A stretch of 64,000 nucleotides of DNA from Vescimonas sanitatis (GTDB taxonomy: Bacteria; Bacillota; Clostridia; Oscillospirales; Oscillospiraceae), in assembly GCF_049060325.1 (NCBI RefSeq), contig NZ_JBMGPW010000006.1, positions 128,774 through 192,773 on the forward strand. Direction: 5' to 3'. Made by a program: the position numbers and the translations under genes. The notes below the pieces were generated by a model. The model ran no database searches, was not told the DNA's origin, and saw nothing but the letters and a program-made list of their open reading frames with translations. Below, piece after piece: positions 8,379 through 16,127 of the stretch. Each line of letters starts with the position of its first letter. Position 1 is the stretch's first letter.

Positions 8379-8660
8379 ATGGACATTGTGAAAGCGAATA
8401 TCGTAACATCTACCGCCGGCAGGGATAAGGGAGAGGTCTTCTTCGTCCTTGCGACGGAGGGGGACTTCCTCCTGCTGGCGGACGGAAAGACGCGGCCCGT
8501 GGAACGGCCGAAGCGCAAGCGGCGCAAACACGCGGCGCTGCTCCGGCGCGATGGGGGCGCGGTTTCCCAGAGGATCAGAAGCAACGAAACCATCACAAAT
8601 AGTGAGCTTCGTAAAGCCATCGCCGCGATACGCGGCAGTGATCAAGACCAGGAGGGATAA
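8379..8660 (+). CDS. KOW-domain RNA-binding protein
   Basis: 93-aa basic protein, not a classical ribosomal protein. It opens MDIVKANIVTSTAGRDKGEV, a KOW-type fold as in L14e/L24-like proteins, followed by a very basic VERPKRKRRKH stretch. It starts one base after the map stop codon and stands directly before infA. Small KOW proteins are common at this locus in Clostridia. The position suggests a translation-related role, but no specific function can be assigned. Confidence 0.8.
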   Translation: MDIVKANIVTSTAGRDKGEVFFVLATEGDFLLLADGKTRPVERPKRKRRKHAALLRRDGGAVSQRIRSNETITNSELRKAIAAIRGSDQDQEG

Positions 8661-8663
8661 CAC

Positions 8664-8882
8664 TTGGCAAAATCCGACATGATCGAAGTAGAGGGCGTCG
8701 TCGTTGAATCGCTGCCCAACACCACATTCCAAGTCGACATTGGAAATGGACACACGATCTTAGCGCATATTTCCGGAAAGCTCAGAATGAATTTCATCAG
8801 GATTCTGCCCGGCGATAAGGTGACAGTGGAAATGTCGCCTTACGATCTGACCCGCGGTCGGATCACCTGGCGCAGTAAGTAG
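8664..8882 (+). CDS. infA: Translation initiation factor IF-1
   Basis: IF-1 occupies the A site during initiation. 72 aa, OB fold, read from a TTG start (MAKSDMIEVEGVVVESLPNT) with AGGAGGG eleven bases upstream; the next Met would remove the conserved first strand. Ends with the family signature MSPYDLTRGRITWRSK. Confidence 0.97.
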   Translation: MAKSDMIEVEGVVVESLPNTTFQVDIGNGHTILAHISGKLRMNFIRILPGDKVTVEMSPYDLTRGRITWRSK

Positions 8883-8895
8883 GAGGTTTATCAAA

Positions 8896-9009
8896 ATGAA
8901 AGTAAGACCGTCCGTGAAGCCCATGTGCGAGAAGTGCAAAGTGATCCGTCGTAAAGGCCGTGTCATGGTCATTTGCGAGAATCCCAAGCATAAGCAGAGA
9001 CAGGGCTAA
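8896..9009 (+). CDS. rpmJ: 50S ribosomal protein L36
   Basis: 37-aa protein, MKVRPSVKPMCEKCKVIRRK and onward. CxxC (CEKC), a later Cys (VICEN) and His (KHKQ) form the zinc site, so this is the zinc-type L36. AGGAGG at 8881-8886 lies before the ATG. Standard position between infA and rpsM. Confidence 0.97.
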   Translation: MKVRPSVKPMCEKCKVIRRKGRVMVICENPKHKQRQG

Positions 9010-9034
9010 GTAGAAAGTGGAGGTGCTCTAAATT

Positions 9035-9403
9035 ATGGCACGTATTGCCGGTATTGACCTGCCCAAGGATAAGCGAATCGAAATCGGTTTGACTTATATC
9101 TATGGTATTGGAAGAAAGAGTGCTCAGGACATCCTGGCACAGACAGGCATCAACCCCGACACCCGCGTCAAGGATCTGACGGAGGCCGATGAGGCCAAGC
9201 TCCGTGAGGCCATTGACCACGGCTACATCGTCGAGGGTGATCTGCGTCGTCAGACCGCGCTGGATATCAAGCGCCTGACTGAAATCGGCTGCTATCGCGG
9301 CATGCGCCACCGTCGTGGCCTTCCCGTTCGCGGCCAGCGCAGCAAGACCAACGCACGCACCCGCAAAGGCCCCAAGAAGACTATCGCTAACAAGAAGAAG
9401 TAA
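9035..9403 (+). CDS. rpsM: 30S ribosomal protein S13
   Basis: S13 contacts the P-site tRNA and the subunit bridge in the 30S head. 122 aa, starting MARIAGIDLPKDKRIEIGLT and ending in the basic RGQRSKTNARTRKGPKKTI tail. First of the alpha-operon genes rpsM-rpsK-rpsD-rpoA-rplQ. Confidence 0.98.
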   Translation: MARIAGIDLPKDKRIEIGLTYIYGIGRKSAQDILAQTGINPDTRVKDLTEADEAKLREAIDHGYIVEGDLRRQTALDIKRLTEIGCYRGMRHRRGLPVRGQRSKTNARTRKGPKKTIANKKK

Positions 9404-9421
9404 AGGAGGGAAGAATAGATC

Positions 9422-9820
9422 ATGGCTAACGTAAAAGGCAAGAAGGTCATTCGCCGTCGTCGCGAAAAGAAGAACATCGAGAAGGGCCAGGTCCATATCC
9501 GTTCTTCCTTCAACAACACCATGGTGACCGTCACCGACTCTCAGGGCAATGCTCTGTCCTGGGCCTCCTCCGGTGGTCTCGGTTTCCGCGGCAGCAAGAA
9601 GTCCACGCCCTTTGCCGCCCAGAGCGCCGCTGAGACGGCTGCCAAGGCTGCTATGGAGCATGGCCTGAAGACCGTTGAGGTCTTCGTGAAGGGTCCCGGT
9701 CAGGGACGTGAGGCGGCTATCCGCGCGCTGCAGGCCGTGGGCCTGGAAGTGACGATGATCAAGGACGTCACCCCCATCCCCCACAACGGCTGCCGCCCCC
9801 CCAAGCGTCGTCGCGTGTAA
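9422..9820 (+). CDS. rpsK: 30S ribosomal protein S11
   Basis: S11 forms part of the 30S platform near the mRNA exit. 132 aa with the signature HIRSSFNNTMVTVTDSQGNA and the conserved C-terminal DVTPIPHNGCRPPKRRRV. AAAGGAGGG upstream. Confidence 0.98.
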   Translation: MANVKGKKVIRRRREKKNIEKGQVHIRSSFNNTMVTVTDSQGNALSWASSGGLGFRGSKKSTPFAAQSAAETAAKAAMEHGLKTVEVFVKGPGQGREAAIRALQAVGLEVTMIKDVTPIPHNGCRPPKRRRV

Positions 9821-9844
9821 TCGGAAGAAGGAGGATATTAAATC

Positions 9845-10447
9845 ATGGCTAAGAATATGCAGCCTGTCGCCAAGCGTTGCAAGGCGCTGGGTATTTCTCC
9901 TACCGTCATGGGTTACTCCAAGAAGGAGACCAAGCGCAACCCCGGCGGCCAGATGAGAAAGAAGAAGAGCGAGTACGCCATCCAGCTCAACGAGAAGCAG
10001 AAGGTCAAGTTCGTGTACGGCATCCTCGAGAAGCAGTTTCGCGCTTACTATGAGAAGGCCTCCGCGATGCCCGGCAAGACCGGCGAGAACCTGCTGAGCC
10101 TGGTGGAGCGCCGTCTGGACAACGTGGTGTACCGCCTGGGCTTCGCCATGACCCGCCGCGAGGCGCGTCAGCTGGTGAACCACGCCCATTTCACCGTGAA
10201 TGGGCACAAGGTCAACATCCCCTCCTATCTGGTGCGCGTGGGCGATGTGATCGAGGTCAAGGAGGGCAGCCGCTCCTCCGTGGCGTTTAAGCGCCTGACC
10301 GCCGAGGATGCACCCATGGTCACCGTCCCCAAGTGGCTGGAGCGTGACAAGACCGCCCTGAAGGGTACCGTCGTCACCCTGCCCGCCCGCGAGGACATCG
10401 ATATGCCCATCGAGGAGCATCTGATCGTCGAGTTGTACTCCAAGTAA
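9845..10447 (+). CDS. rpsD: 30S ribosomal protein S4
   Basis: S4 initiates 30S assembly and contributes to the mRNA helicase site. The 200-aa protein has an S4 RNA-binding domain (ERRLDNVVYRLGFAMTRREA). The N terminus lacks the four-Cys zinc site, so it is the zinc-independent form. It sits inside the alpha operon rather than elsewhere as in Bacillus. Confidence 0.97.
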   Translation: MAKNMQPVAKRCKALGISPTVMGYSKKETKRNPGGQMRKKKSEYAIQLNEKQKVKFVYGILEKQFRAYYEKASAMPGKTGENLLSLVERRLDNVVYRLGFAMTRREARQLVNHAHFTVNGHKVNIPSYLVRVGDVIEVKEGSRSSVAFKRLTAEDAPMVTVPKWLERDKTALKGTVVTLPAREDIDMPIEEHLIVELYSK

Positions 10448-10448
10448 T

Positions 10449-10504
10449 AGGGTTCTGACCCTCACGAAGCACTGGAATGAAATTGGCGCGGAAGGCACCG
10501 CGCC
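10449..10504 (+). promoter_or_regulatory. Two stem-loops in the rpsD-rpoA gap
   Basis: AGGGT (10449-10453) pairs with ACCCT (10458-10462), and GGCGCGG (10485-10491) with CCGCGCC (10498-10504). There is no T-tract, so these look like mRNA structure or processing signals rather than a terminator; rpoA continues the operon 26 bp later. Confidence 0.4.
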
Positions 10505-10530
10505 GCCAATAGAATGAAGGAGGGTACTGC

Positions 10531-11484
10531 ATGATCGAAATTGAGAAGCCCCAGATCGAGTGTATCGAAACACCCGGCGACGCTTCCTATGGAAAATATG
10601 TGATCGAACCCCTGGAGCGCGGATACGGAACGACCCTGGGCAATGCGCTGCGGCGCATCCTGCTCTCCAGCCTCCCCGGAACCGCAGCCACCAGCATCAA
10701 AATTGCCGGTGTGCAGCATGAGTTCTCCACCATCCCCGGTGTGAAGGAGGACGTGACGGAGATCGTTCTGAACGTGAAAAATCTGCTGACGAAGCTGCAC
10801 AGCGACGCCGTCAAGACCGTGTTTATCGAGGCGGCCGGACCCTGCGAGGTCACGGCTGGTGATATCAAGACTGACGGCGAGGTGGAGGTCCTGAATCCCG
10901 AGCTGCACATTGCAACGCTGGATGTGGGCGCCACTCTGAGCATGGAGATCACCTTGAGCCACGGCCGCGGCTATGTCTCCGCCGACAAGAACAAGGCGGC
11001 GCGACCCGGCGTCATCGGCGTGATCCCCATCGACAGTATCTATACCCCCGTGTACAAGGTCAACTACACTGTGGAGAGCACCCGTGTGGGCGCTTCCAGC
11101 GACTACGATAAGCTGACGCTGGAGGTCTGGACCGACACCACCATCGCTGCCCGCGATGCGGTGTCCCTGGGCGCCAAGATTCTCTGCGACCATTTTGCCC
11201 TGTTCACCGACCTGTCCGACACGCTGGGCGATAAGTCCACCGTGGTGGAGAAGGCGCAGGACTCCAAGGACAAGATGCTGGAGCTGACCATCGAGGAACT
11301 GGATCTGTCTGTACGCAGCTTCAACTGCCTCAAGCGCGCCAACATCAACACCGTCGAGGACTTGATTTCCAAGACCGAGGACGAGATGATGAAGGTACGC
11401 AATCTGGGACGCAAGTCCCTGGAGGAAGTCATCAACAAGCTGGCGATGATGGGCCTGTCCCTGGCCAGCGAAGACAACAACTAA
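10531..11484 (+). CDS. rpoA: DNA-directed RNA polymerase subunit alpha
   Basis: Alpha assembles the RNA polymerase core and contacts UP elements and activators. 317 aa: N-terminal dimerisation domain (GYGTTLGNALRRILLSSLPG) and C-terminal HhH domain (LDLSVRSFNCLKRANINTVE, then NLGRKSLEEVINKL). GAAGGAGGG precedes the ATG. Penultimate gene of the alpha operon. Confidence 0.98.
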   Translation: MIEIEKPQIECIETPGDASYGKYVIEPLERGYGTTLGNALRRILLSSLPGTAATSIKIAGVQHEFSTIPGVKEDVTEIVLNVKNLLTKLHSDAVKTVFIEAAGPCEVTAGDIKTDGEVEVLNPELHIATLDVGATLSMEITLSHGRGYVSADKNKAARPGVIGVIPIDSIYTPVYKVNYTVESTRVGASSDYDKLTLEVWTDTTIAARDAVSLGAKILCDHFALFTDLSDTLGDKSTVVEKAQDSKDKMLELTIEELDLSVRSFNCLKRANINTVEDLISKTEDEMMKVRNLGRKSLEEVINKLAMMGLSLASEDNN

Positions 11485-11530
11485 CGATCCAGCGCATACC
11501 GCGCCCGATCATAACAAGGAGGAAACTGAA

Positions 11531-11875
11531 ATGCCCGGAACTCGTAAGCTCGGTAAGACTACCGATCAGCGTATGGCGATGCTCCGTCAGCAGGTCACCG
11601 ATCTTCTGGACAACGGCCGGATGGAGACCACCATCACCCGCGCCAAGGAGATCAAGCCCCTCACCGAGAAGATGATCACTCTCGGCAAGAAGGGTGACCT
11701 GGCCGCTTACCGTCAGGCGCTGAGCTTCATCACCCGCGAGGATGTGGCCAACAAGCTGTTCAAGGAACTGGCTCCCAGCTACGCCGAGCGCAACGGTGGC
11801 TATACCCGCATCATCCGCACCGGCGTCCGCCGCGGCGATGCTGCCGAGACCGCCATCATCGAGCTGGTGAAGTAA
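11531..11875 (+). CDS. rplQ: 50S ribosomal protein L17
   Basis: L17 lies close to the peptide exit. 114 aa from MPGTRKLGKTTDQRMAMLRQ to the conserved GGYTRIIRTGVRRGDAAETA end. AAGGAGG precedes the ATG. Last gene of the alpha operon, followed at once by an intrinsic terminator. Confidence 0.98.
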   Translation: MPGTRKLGKTTDQRMAMLRQQVTDLLDNGRMETTITRAKEIKPLTEKMITLGKKGDLAAYRQALSFITREDVANKLFKELAPSYAERNGGYTRIIRTGVRRGDAAETAIIELVK

Positions 11876-11893
11876 TTTTACTTTCATAAAAAA

Positions 11894-11922
11894 GAACACG
11901 CCGACAGGCGTGTTCTTTTTTT
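11894..11922 (+). terminator. Intrinsic terminator of the alpha operon
   Basis: GAACACGCC (11894-11902), loop GACA, GGCGTGTTC (11907-11915), then seven T residues. The stem can extend with the flanking A and T runs, so it may work in both directions. Confidence 0.93.
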
Positions 11923-12049
11923 GCGCCGTCGGGGAGGACGGGCGGCGGAGGGCGTCGACGGGAGGGCGGCGGAGAATGCCCAATGCGGCAAGTCTGCGGA
12001 GAGGGGAAAGAAGCGGCGGCGGAGTGCATATACTGCTTCCGGTGATGTG

Positions 12050-12751
12050 ATGAGAAGATGGGTTTGCGCTTTGCTGGCGGGGGTGGTGCTGCTGTCCGGC
12101 TGCGGGGCAGGGGTGATCTCGACGGTGGGGGAGACGAGGGATACCGGCGATCCAAAATACGTGGCACTGACCTTTGACGACGGGCCATCGCCCCGGTGTA
12201 CGCCGCGGCTGCTGGATGGTCTGCGGGAGCTGGGAGCGAAAGCTACATTCTTTGTGGTGGGCTGTCAGGCGGTGAAGGACCCGGACATCGTGCAGCGCAT
12301 CGCAACGGAGGGCCATCAGGTGGGGAACCACTCCTACGACCACGCAGATCTGCACAGCCTGACGTCGGCGCAGGCGATGGCGGATCTGGAGAAAAATGAC
12401 GCGCTGCTGCGGGAGCTGCTGGGGGAGGGGGAGTACTGGGTACGGCCGCCCTACGGGCTGATGACGGAGGCAGAGGCCGCGGCACTGTCCGTGCCGCTGG
12501 TGAACTGGTCGGTGGACACGGAGGACTGGCGGACGAAGGACAGCGGAAAAATACTGGACGTGATCTACCGCTGCACCGGGGACGGGGACATCGTGCTGCT
12601 GCACGACCGCTACCAGAACACAGTGGATGCGGTGCTGATGGCGATCGAGCATTTACAGCAGCAGGGCTACGTATTCGTAACGGTGGCGGAGCTGCTGGAG
12701 ATCAAGGGCATAGCGCCGCAGGCGGGGGAGACGTACCGCCGGGCAGAATAG
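12050..12751 (+). CDS. Polysaccharide deacetylase family lipoprotein
   Basis: NodB-type carbohydrate esterase, likely acting on cell-wall glycan outside the membrane. From ATG 12050 the 233-aa protein has a lipoprotein signal (MRRWVCALLAGVVLLSGCGA, lipobox LSGC). The catalytic motifs are TFDDGPSP (catalytic and metal Asp), NHSYDHADL (metal His pair), RPPYG, WSVDTEDW and LLHD. The frame stays open upstream to the terminator, but there is no signal peptide there and the ribosome site is weak. A single-gene unit between two terminators; substrate unknown. Confidence 0.88.
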   Translation: MRRWVCALLAGVVLLSGCGAGVISTVGETRDTGDPKYVALTFDDGPSPRCTPRLLDGLRELGAKATFFVVGCQAVKDPDIVQRIATEGHQVGNHSYDHADLHSLTSAQAMADLEKNDALLRELLGEGEYWVRPPYGLMTEAEAAALSVPLVNWSVDTEDWRTKDSGKILDVIYRCTGDGDIVLLHDRYQNTVDAVLMAIEHLQQQGYVFVTVAELLEIKGIAPQAGETYRRAE

Positions 12752-12753
12752 AA

Positions 12754-12782
12754 AGCGCCCCGGAGCGATGCTCCGGGGCGCT
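12754..12782. terminator. Bidirectional terminator hairpin
   Basis: AGCGCCCCGGAGC (12754-12766), loop GAT, GCTCCGGGGCGCT (12770-12782). It separates the convergent deacetylase and secG genes; the T-tract is poor on both sides. Confidence 0.75.
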
Positions 12783-12795
12783 CTGTGCAGTTGCG

Positions 12796-13038
12796 TTACG
12801 CAGCGGCGGCCAGCATACAGTTGATGACCAGGGTCAGCACGATGAACACGGCGCCCACCCACTTGGTACCCTTGGCCAGCTTGGCATCCAGGCTCTTGGC
12901 CTTGGACTTGGCCATATAGCTGTCGGCAATACCGCCGATGGTGCCGGACAGACCCTGGCTCTTGCCGGACTGGAACAACACCACCAAAATCAAAAACAGG
13001 GCGGCGATCAGCTGCAAAATAATGATAACAGTCAACAT
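12796..13038 (-). CDS. secG: Preprotein translocase subunit SecG
   Basis: Small accessory subunit of the SecYEG channel. 80 aa from the ATG at 13036-13038, chosen because GGAGGAG stands seven bases upstream. Two hydrophobic helices (MLTVIIILQLIAALFLILVV and WVGAVFIVLTLVINCMLAA) flank the conserved LFQSGKSQGLSGTIGG loop. It is monocistronic with its own promoter at 13094-13122. Confidence 0.95.
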   Translation of the reverse strand: MLTVIIILQLIAALFLILVVLFQSGKSQGLSGTIGGIADSYMAKSKAKSLDAKLAKGTKWVGAVFIVLTLVINCMLAAAA

Positions 13039-13093
13039 TTCGGACTCCTCCACCTATTCCATGCCATACGGCATTTGTATCACAGTACATTGC

Positions 13094-13122
13094 ATTTTAC
13101 CATAATACAACGGACTTTGCAA
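13094..13122 (-). promoter_or_regulatory. Promoter of secG
   Basis: On the minus strand, -35 TTGCAA (13117-13122), 17-bp spacer, -10 TAAAAT (13094-13099), about 55 bp upstream of the secG start codon. Confidence 0.7.
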
Positions 13123-13181
13123 GAGGGAATGTGCTGTTTTATGGTTGTTTTTTATGCTTCCTTCGCCGGGTGAAAAGTAAA

Positions 13182-13285
13182 CGGGCGCCGTTCGGCTTAC
13201 GGCGCCCGCTTCAGAGGTGAAGTTTCACACAGCACCCTCAAAACCTCCCGCCAGAGGTGCCGACAGCCGCACGGCTGTGCGGCTG
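13182..13285. other. Two strong hairpins in the secG-lysR gap
   Basis: The 495-bp gap 13039-13533 has no credible gene. It holds CGGGCGCCGT (13182-13191) / ACGGCGCCCG (13199-13208), and CAGCCGCA (13264-13271) / TGCGGCTG (13278-13285). Neither has a long T-tract on the plus strand; on the minus strand the first is followed by GTTTACTTTT and could end stray transcription. The secG and lysR promoters occupy the two ends of the gap. Confidence 0.5.
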
Positions 13286-13466
13286 CCCGACGATTTGAGG
13301 ATAGAAAGGAAAAGCAATTCATGTAAAAGAATTACTATGGGTACAATACAACAGAAGACCGTGGTTTGTAAAGCGACAATGTTTCATGCAAATATGAGAA
13401 AATGTCATACATATATATTCCACTGGAACACCACAAAAAATCGTAAAAAGTGCCGAAAACCCGTCC

Positions 13467-13496
13467 TTGCCACCAGCGGTGCGAAGGGAGTATAAT
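13467..13496 (+). promoter_or_regulatory. Promoter of the LysR-type gene
   Basis: -35 TTGCCA (13467-13472), 18-bp spacer, -10 TATAAT (13491-13496), 37 bp before the start codon; ribosome site AGGAGG close to the ATG. Confidence 0.65.
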
Positions 13497-13533
13497 CTTG
13501 CTATGAAATAGTGTCATATAAACAGGAGGCGTC

Positions 13534-14400
13534 ATGGATACCAAAAAACTGGAAGCCCTGCTGACGGCGGTGGAGTTGGGCAGCTTCACACGCGCCGCCG
13601 AGGTGCTGGGCTATACGCAGTCCGGCCTGACCCACATGATGAACAGCCTGGAAAAGGATATTGGCTTCACCGTTCTGCTGCGGGGCCGCAGCGGCGTCCG
13701 GCTGACCCCGGCAGGCCAGCGGATACTGCCCCTGGTGCGGGACTGCCTGACCTCCACCGCCGCCCTGGAGCGCGAGATATCCCTTATCAACACCCATAAG
13801 GAGGACTCCGTCCGCGTGGCGGCCTATGAGTCCATCGCCCGTCATTGGTTGCCGGAGATCATCCAGCAGTTTCGCCGAGAGCACCCGGATGTCACTGTGG
13901 ACATCCAGATGGGCAGCGTAGACGAGGTCTATCGCTGGGTGCTGGAGGATCGGGTGGATATGTGCTTTGCCAGCCGCCAGGACGCCCCGCTGGAGTGGAC
14001 ATTTCTGCGGGATGACGAGCTGCTGGCCATCCTGCCGCCGGAGTACGACAGCGGGGAAACGGCCTTTCCTGTGGAGGCCTTTAACGGTCAGGAGTTCCTC
14101 ATGCCCTCCATGGGCTTTGACAAAGATATCCTCCGCGTGCTGAATGAGCACGGCGTCACGCCCCTGATCCGTACCACTCAGGTGTCCGACAGCGCCGTTA
14201 TCTCTATGGTGGAGCACGGCCTGGGTGTCAGCGTCCTGTCCCGCCTGGTCCTCCGCGGCCGGCAGAACAGCGTCCGCGCCCTGCCGCTGGAGCCTCGGGC
14301 TGTCCGTGAGCTGGGTATCGCCGCCCGTCCGCAGAAGGAGCTGCGCCCCATCGCCCGCCAGTTCATCCGCCAAGCCTGCGAGATGATCGAGAAGATGTGA
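13534..14400 (+). CDS. LysR family transcriptional regulator
   Basis: 288 aa. The N-terminal winged HTH is clear (MDTKKLEALLTAVELGSFTR, then AAEVLGYTQSGLTHMMNSLE and VRLTPAGQRIL). It is followed by a type-2 periplasmic-binding-protein-like effector domain from about residue 90. It precedes the DUF2156-GNAT gene on the same strand by 44 bp and may be cotranscribed with it. LysR regulators normally act on a divergent or adjacent gene; no divergent partner lies here (secG is convergent in role), so the target is open. Confidence 0.92.
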   Translation: MDTKKLEALLTAVELGSFTRAAEVLGYTQSGLTHMMNSLEKDIGFTVLLRGRSGVRLTPAGQRILPLVRDCLTSTAALEREISLINTHKEDSVRVAAYESIARHWLPEIIQQFRREHPDVTVDIQMGSVDEVYRWVLEDRVDMCFASRQDAPLEWTFLRDDELLAILPPEYDSGETAFPVEAFNGQEFLMPSMGFDKDILRVLNEHGVTPLIRTTQVSDSAVISMVEHGLGVSVLSRLVLRGRQNSVRALPLEPRAVRELGIAARPQKELRPIARQFIRQACEMIEKM

Positions 14401-14444
14401 CACAGCGCTGCGCGCGAAATTACCACAACACAAAGGAAATGATT

Positions 14445-15845
14445 ATGCTGCAATTTCAAGAACTCACCGCCGCCCACGGCGACCGCCTGCGCGGCTATTA
14501 CCGGAACTGCGACTACCGCCTGTGTGAATATTCCCTGGGCGTCAAGCTCATGTGGCGGGACCACCTGAATCCGTCCTTTGCCGAGGTCGCCGGCTGCCTT
14601 GTGATCCGCAACTGTATCGAGGGCGAGTACGTCTATGACTACCCCATTGCCGGCCCCGAGGCAGATGTTGAAGGCGCCCTGCGGGCCATCGAGTCCTGGT
14701 GCGCCGCCACCGGCACGCCTCTGGTGCTCTCTGTGGTGCCGGAGGACAAGGCCCAGACCCTCTGCCTGCGCTATCCCCGCTGCCGCGTTATCAGCGAGCG
14801 TCCCTGGAAGGACTATCTTTACCGAACAGAGGAGCTGGCCGCCTTCGCCGGCCGTCGGTACAGCGGCCAGCGCAACCACATCAACAAGTTCCGCCGGGAT
14901 TATCCCGACGCGGAATTTACCCCGCTGACCGACCCCGGCGATCCCCGCCTGGCCGCCTTTTGGCAGGACTATGAGGCCGAGTTTCACAAGTCCGGCCCCC
15001 TGGCTGTGCAGGAGCTGTCTCTGGCACAGGAGATGTTCTCCCGCATCGGCACCGACTGGTTCTGTGCCGGCGGTATGCTGGCAGAGGGGCGTCTGGTGGC
15101 TGTCTGCCTGGCGGAGAAATGCGGCGGCACCCTTATCGACCACATCGAAAAGGCCCTGTACTCCCATGCCGGGGCCTATCCCGCCCTGGTCCAGGCTTTC
15201 GCCGCCTACTACGGTGGGGACTGCACATGGTGCAACCGGGAGGATGACGCCCGGGACAAGGGCCTCCGCACCTCCAAGCTGCAATACCTGCCGGATCACT
15301 TGGGCGGCAAGGTCCGTATCGAGGCGGGCACCGAGCTGGACGCCCTCAAGGCCGTCCCTGCCATCAAAACCGATCGCCTGTCCCTGACGCCTCTCCGCAA
15401 AGGCGATATCCCTGCGTACAGTGCCCTGTGTCTGGACGACGAGCGCAACCGCTGGTGGGGCTACGACTACCGCACCGACCTGGGCGATCAGCCCCTGACC
15501 GACACCTATTTCTACGATGTGGCCCGGGCCGATTTCGCCGCCCGCCGCACCGTCAACTTTGCCGTCCGCCTGAAGGGCAGGCTCATCGGCGAGGTGGTGC
15601 TCTATAACCCCGACTTCCGGGGCGGGTTCGAGCAGGGCTGCCGCATCGCCCCGGAATACGCCGGCCACGGCTATGGCGCTGAAGCCTTCGCCGCTGCCGC
15701 CGACTGGGCGCTGTACCACCTGGGGCTTGCCCGGGTGGTGGCCAAATGCTTCAAGGAAAATGAGCCGTCCCGTAAAATGTTATCCGCTTGTATGCGTCCC
15801 AGCGGCGAGGACGATACGTATTTCTACTTTGAAAAGACCGTCTGA
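14445..15845 (+). CDS. DUF2156 - GNAT acetyltransferase fusion protein
   Basis: 466 aa from ATG 14445 (AAAGGAA eight bases upstream; an ATG at 14439 is too close to that site). Residues 1 to about 300 resemble DUF2156, the GNAT-like fold of phosphatidylglycerol lysyltransferase C termini (EYSLGVKLMWRD, RRYSGQRNHINKFRRDYPDA, DARDKGLRTSKLQYLPD). From about residue 310 a RimJ/RimL-like acetyltransferase follows (TDRLSLTPLRKGDIPAYSAL, then RIAPEYAGHGYGAEAFAAAA, the acetyl-CoA loop, then KCFKENEPSRKML). Two acyltransferase modules in one chain; substrates unknown. Confidence 0.85.
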   Translation: MLQFQELTAAHGDRLRGYYRNCDYRLCEYSLGVKLMWRDHLNPSFAEVAGCLVIRNCIEGEYVYDYPIAGPEADVEGALRAIESWCAATGTPLVLSVVPEDKAQTLCLRYPRCRVISERPWKDYLYRTEELAAFAGRRYSGQRNHINKFRRDYPDAEFTPLTDPGDPRLAAFWQDYEAEFHKSGPLAVQELSLAQEMFSRIGTDWFCAGGMLAEGRLVAVCLAEKCGGTLIDHIEKALYSHAGAYPALVQAFAAYYGGDCTWCNREDDARDKGLRTSKLQYLPDHLGGKVRIEAGTELDALKAVPAIKTDRLSLTPLRKGDIPAYSALCLDDERNRWWGYDYRTDLGDQPLTDTYFYDVARADFAARRTVNFAVRLKGRLIGEVVLYNPDFRGGFEQGCRIAPEYAGHGYGAEAFAAAADWALYHLGLARVVAKCFKENEPSRKMLSACMRPSGEDDTYFYFEKTV

Positions 15846-15855
15846 CGCATAAGAC

Positions 15856-15893
15856 AAGCACCTCCGCGCACACTAGGCACGGAGGTGCTTTTT
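15856..15893 (+). terminator. Terminator-like hairpin holding the next ribosome site
   Basis: AAGCACCTCCG (15856-15866) pairs perfectly with CGGAGGTGCTT (15880-15890), followed by TTT. It can end the DUF2156-GNAT transcript. The 3' arm contains GGAGGTG, the ribosome site of the small gene starting at 15895, so the same stem would hide that site. Confidence 0.7.
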
Positions 15894-15894
15894 C

Positions 15895-16074
15895 ATGCAG
15901 TATGAGACGCTGACCGACCTGTTGAACAACGAGGCCGCGGCCTACGACTACTTCTACGCCCTGTCCCCGGAGATGCAGACCCGGCTCCAGCAGCGCCGCG
16001 ATATCCGCGATCTGCGCCAGCTGAAGCAGGCCGCCGCGGACATCCAGACAAACTCCCGTCCCGCCGCTTTCTGA
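15895..16074 (+). CDS. Small hypothetical protein (59 aa)
   Basis: ATG 15895 to TGA 16074. The product starts MQYETLTDLLNNEAAAYDYF and continues YALSPEMQTRLQQRRDIRDL, rich in Gln/Arg/Ala and predicted helical. GGAGG nine bases upstream supports translation, but it lies in the 3' arm of a terminator-like stem. I do not recognise the family. A hairpin at 16092-16123 ends it. Confidence 0.6.
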   Translation: MQYETLTDLLNNEAAAYDYFYALSPEMQTRLQQRRDIRDLRQLKQAAADIQTNSRPAAF

Positions 16075-16091
16075 ATGAACAGCTCAGAAAA

Positions 16092-16123
16092 ACAGCGCCC
16101 TCGGCATCAGCCGGGGGCGCTGT
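16092..16123. terminator. Terminator between convergent genes
   Basis: ACAGCGCCCTCGG (16092-16104) pairs with CCGGGGGCGCTGT (16111-16123) with one mismatch. It lies between the small ORF and obg, which converge. Confidence 0.75.
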
Positions 16124-16127
16124 ATGT

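Noticed and set aside
13217..13495. 92-codon plus-strand frame before the LysR gene
   Set aside because: No ribosome site, low-complexity composition unlike neighbours, and it overlaps the LysR promoter.
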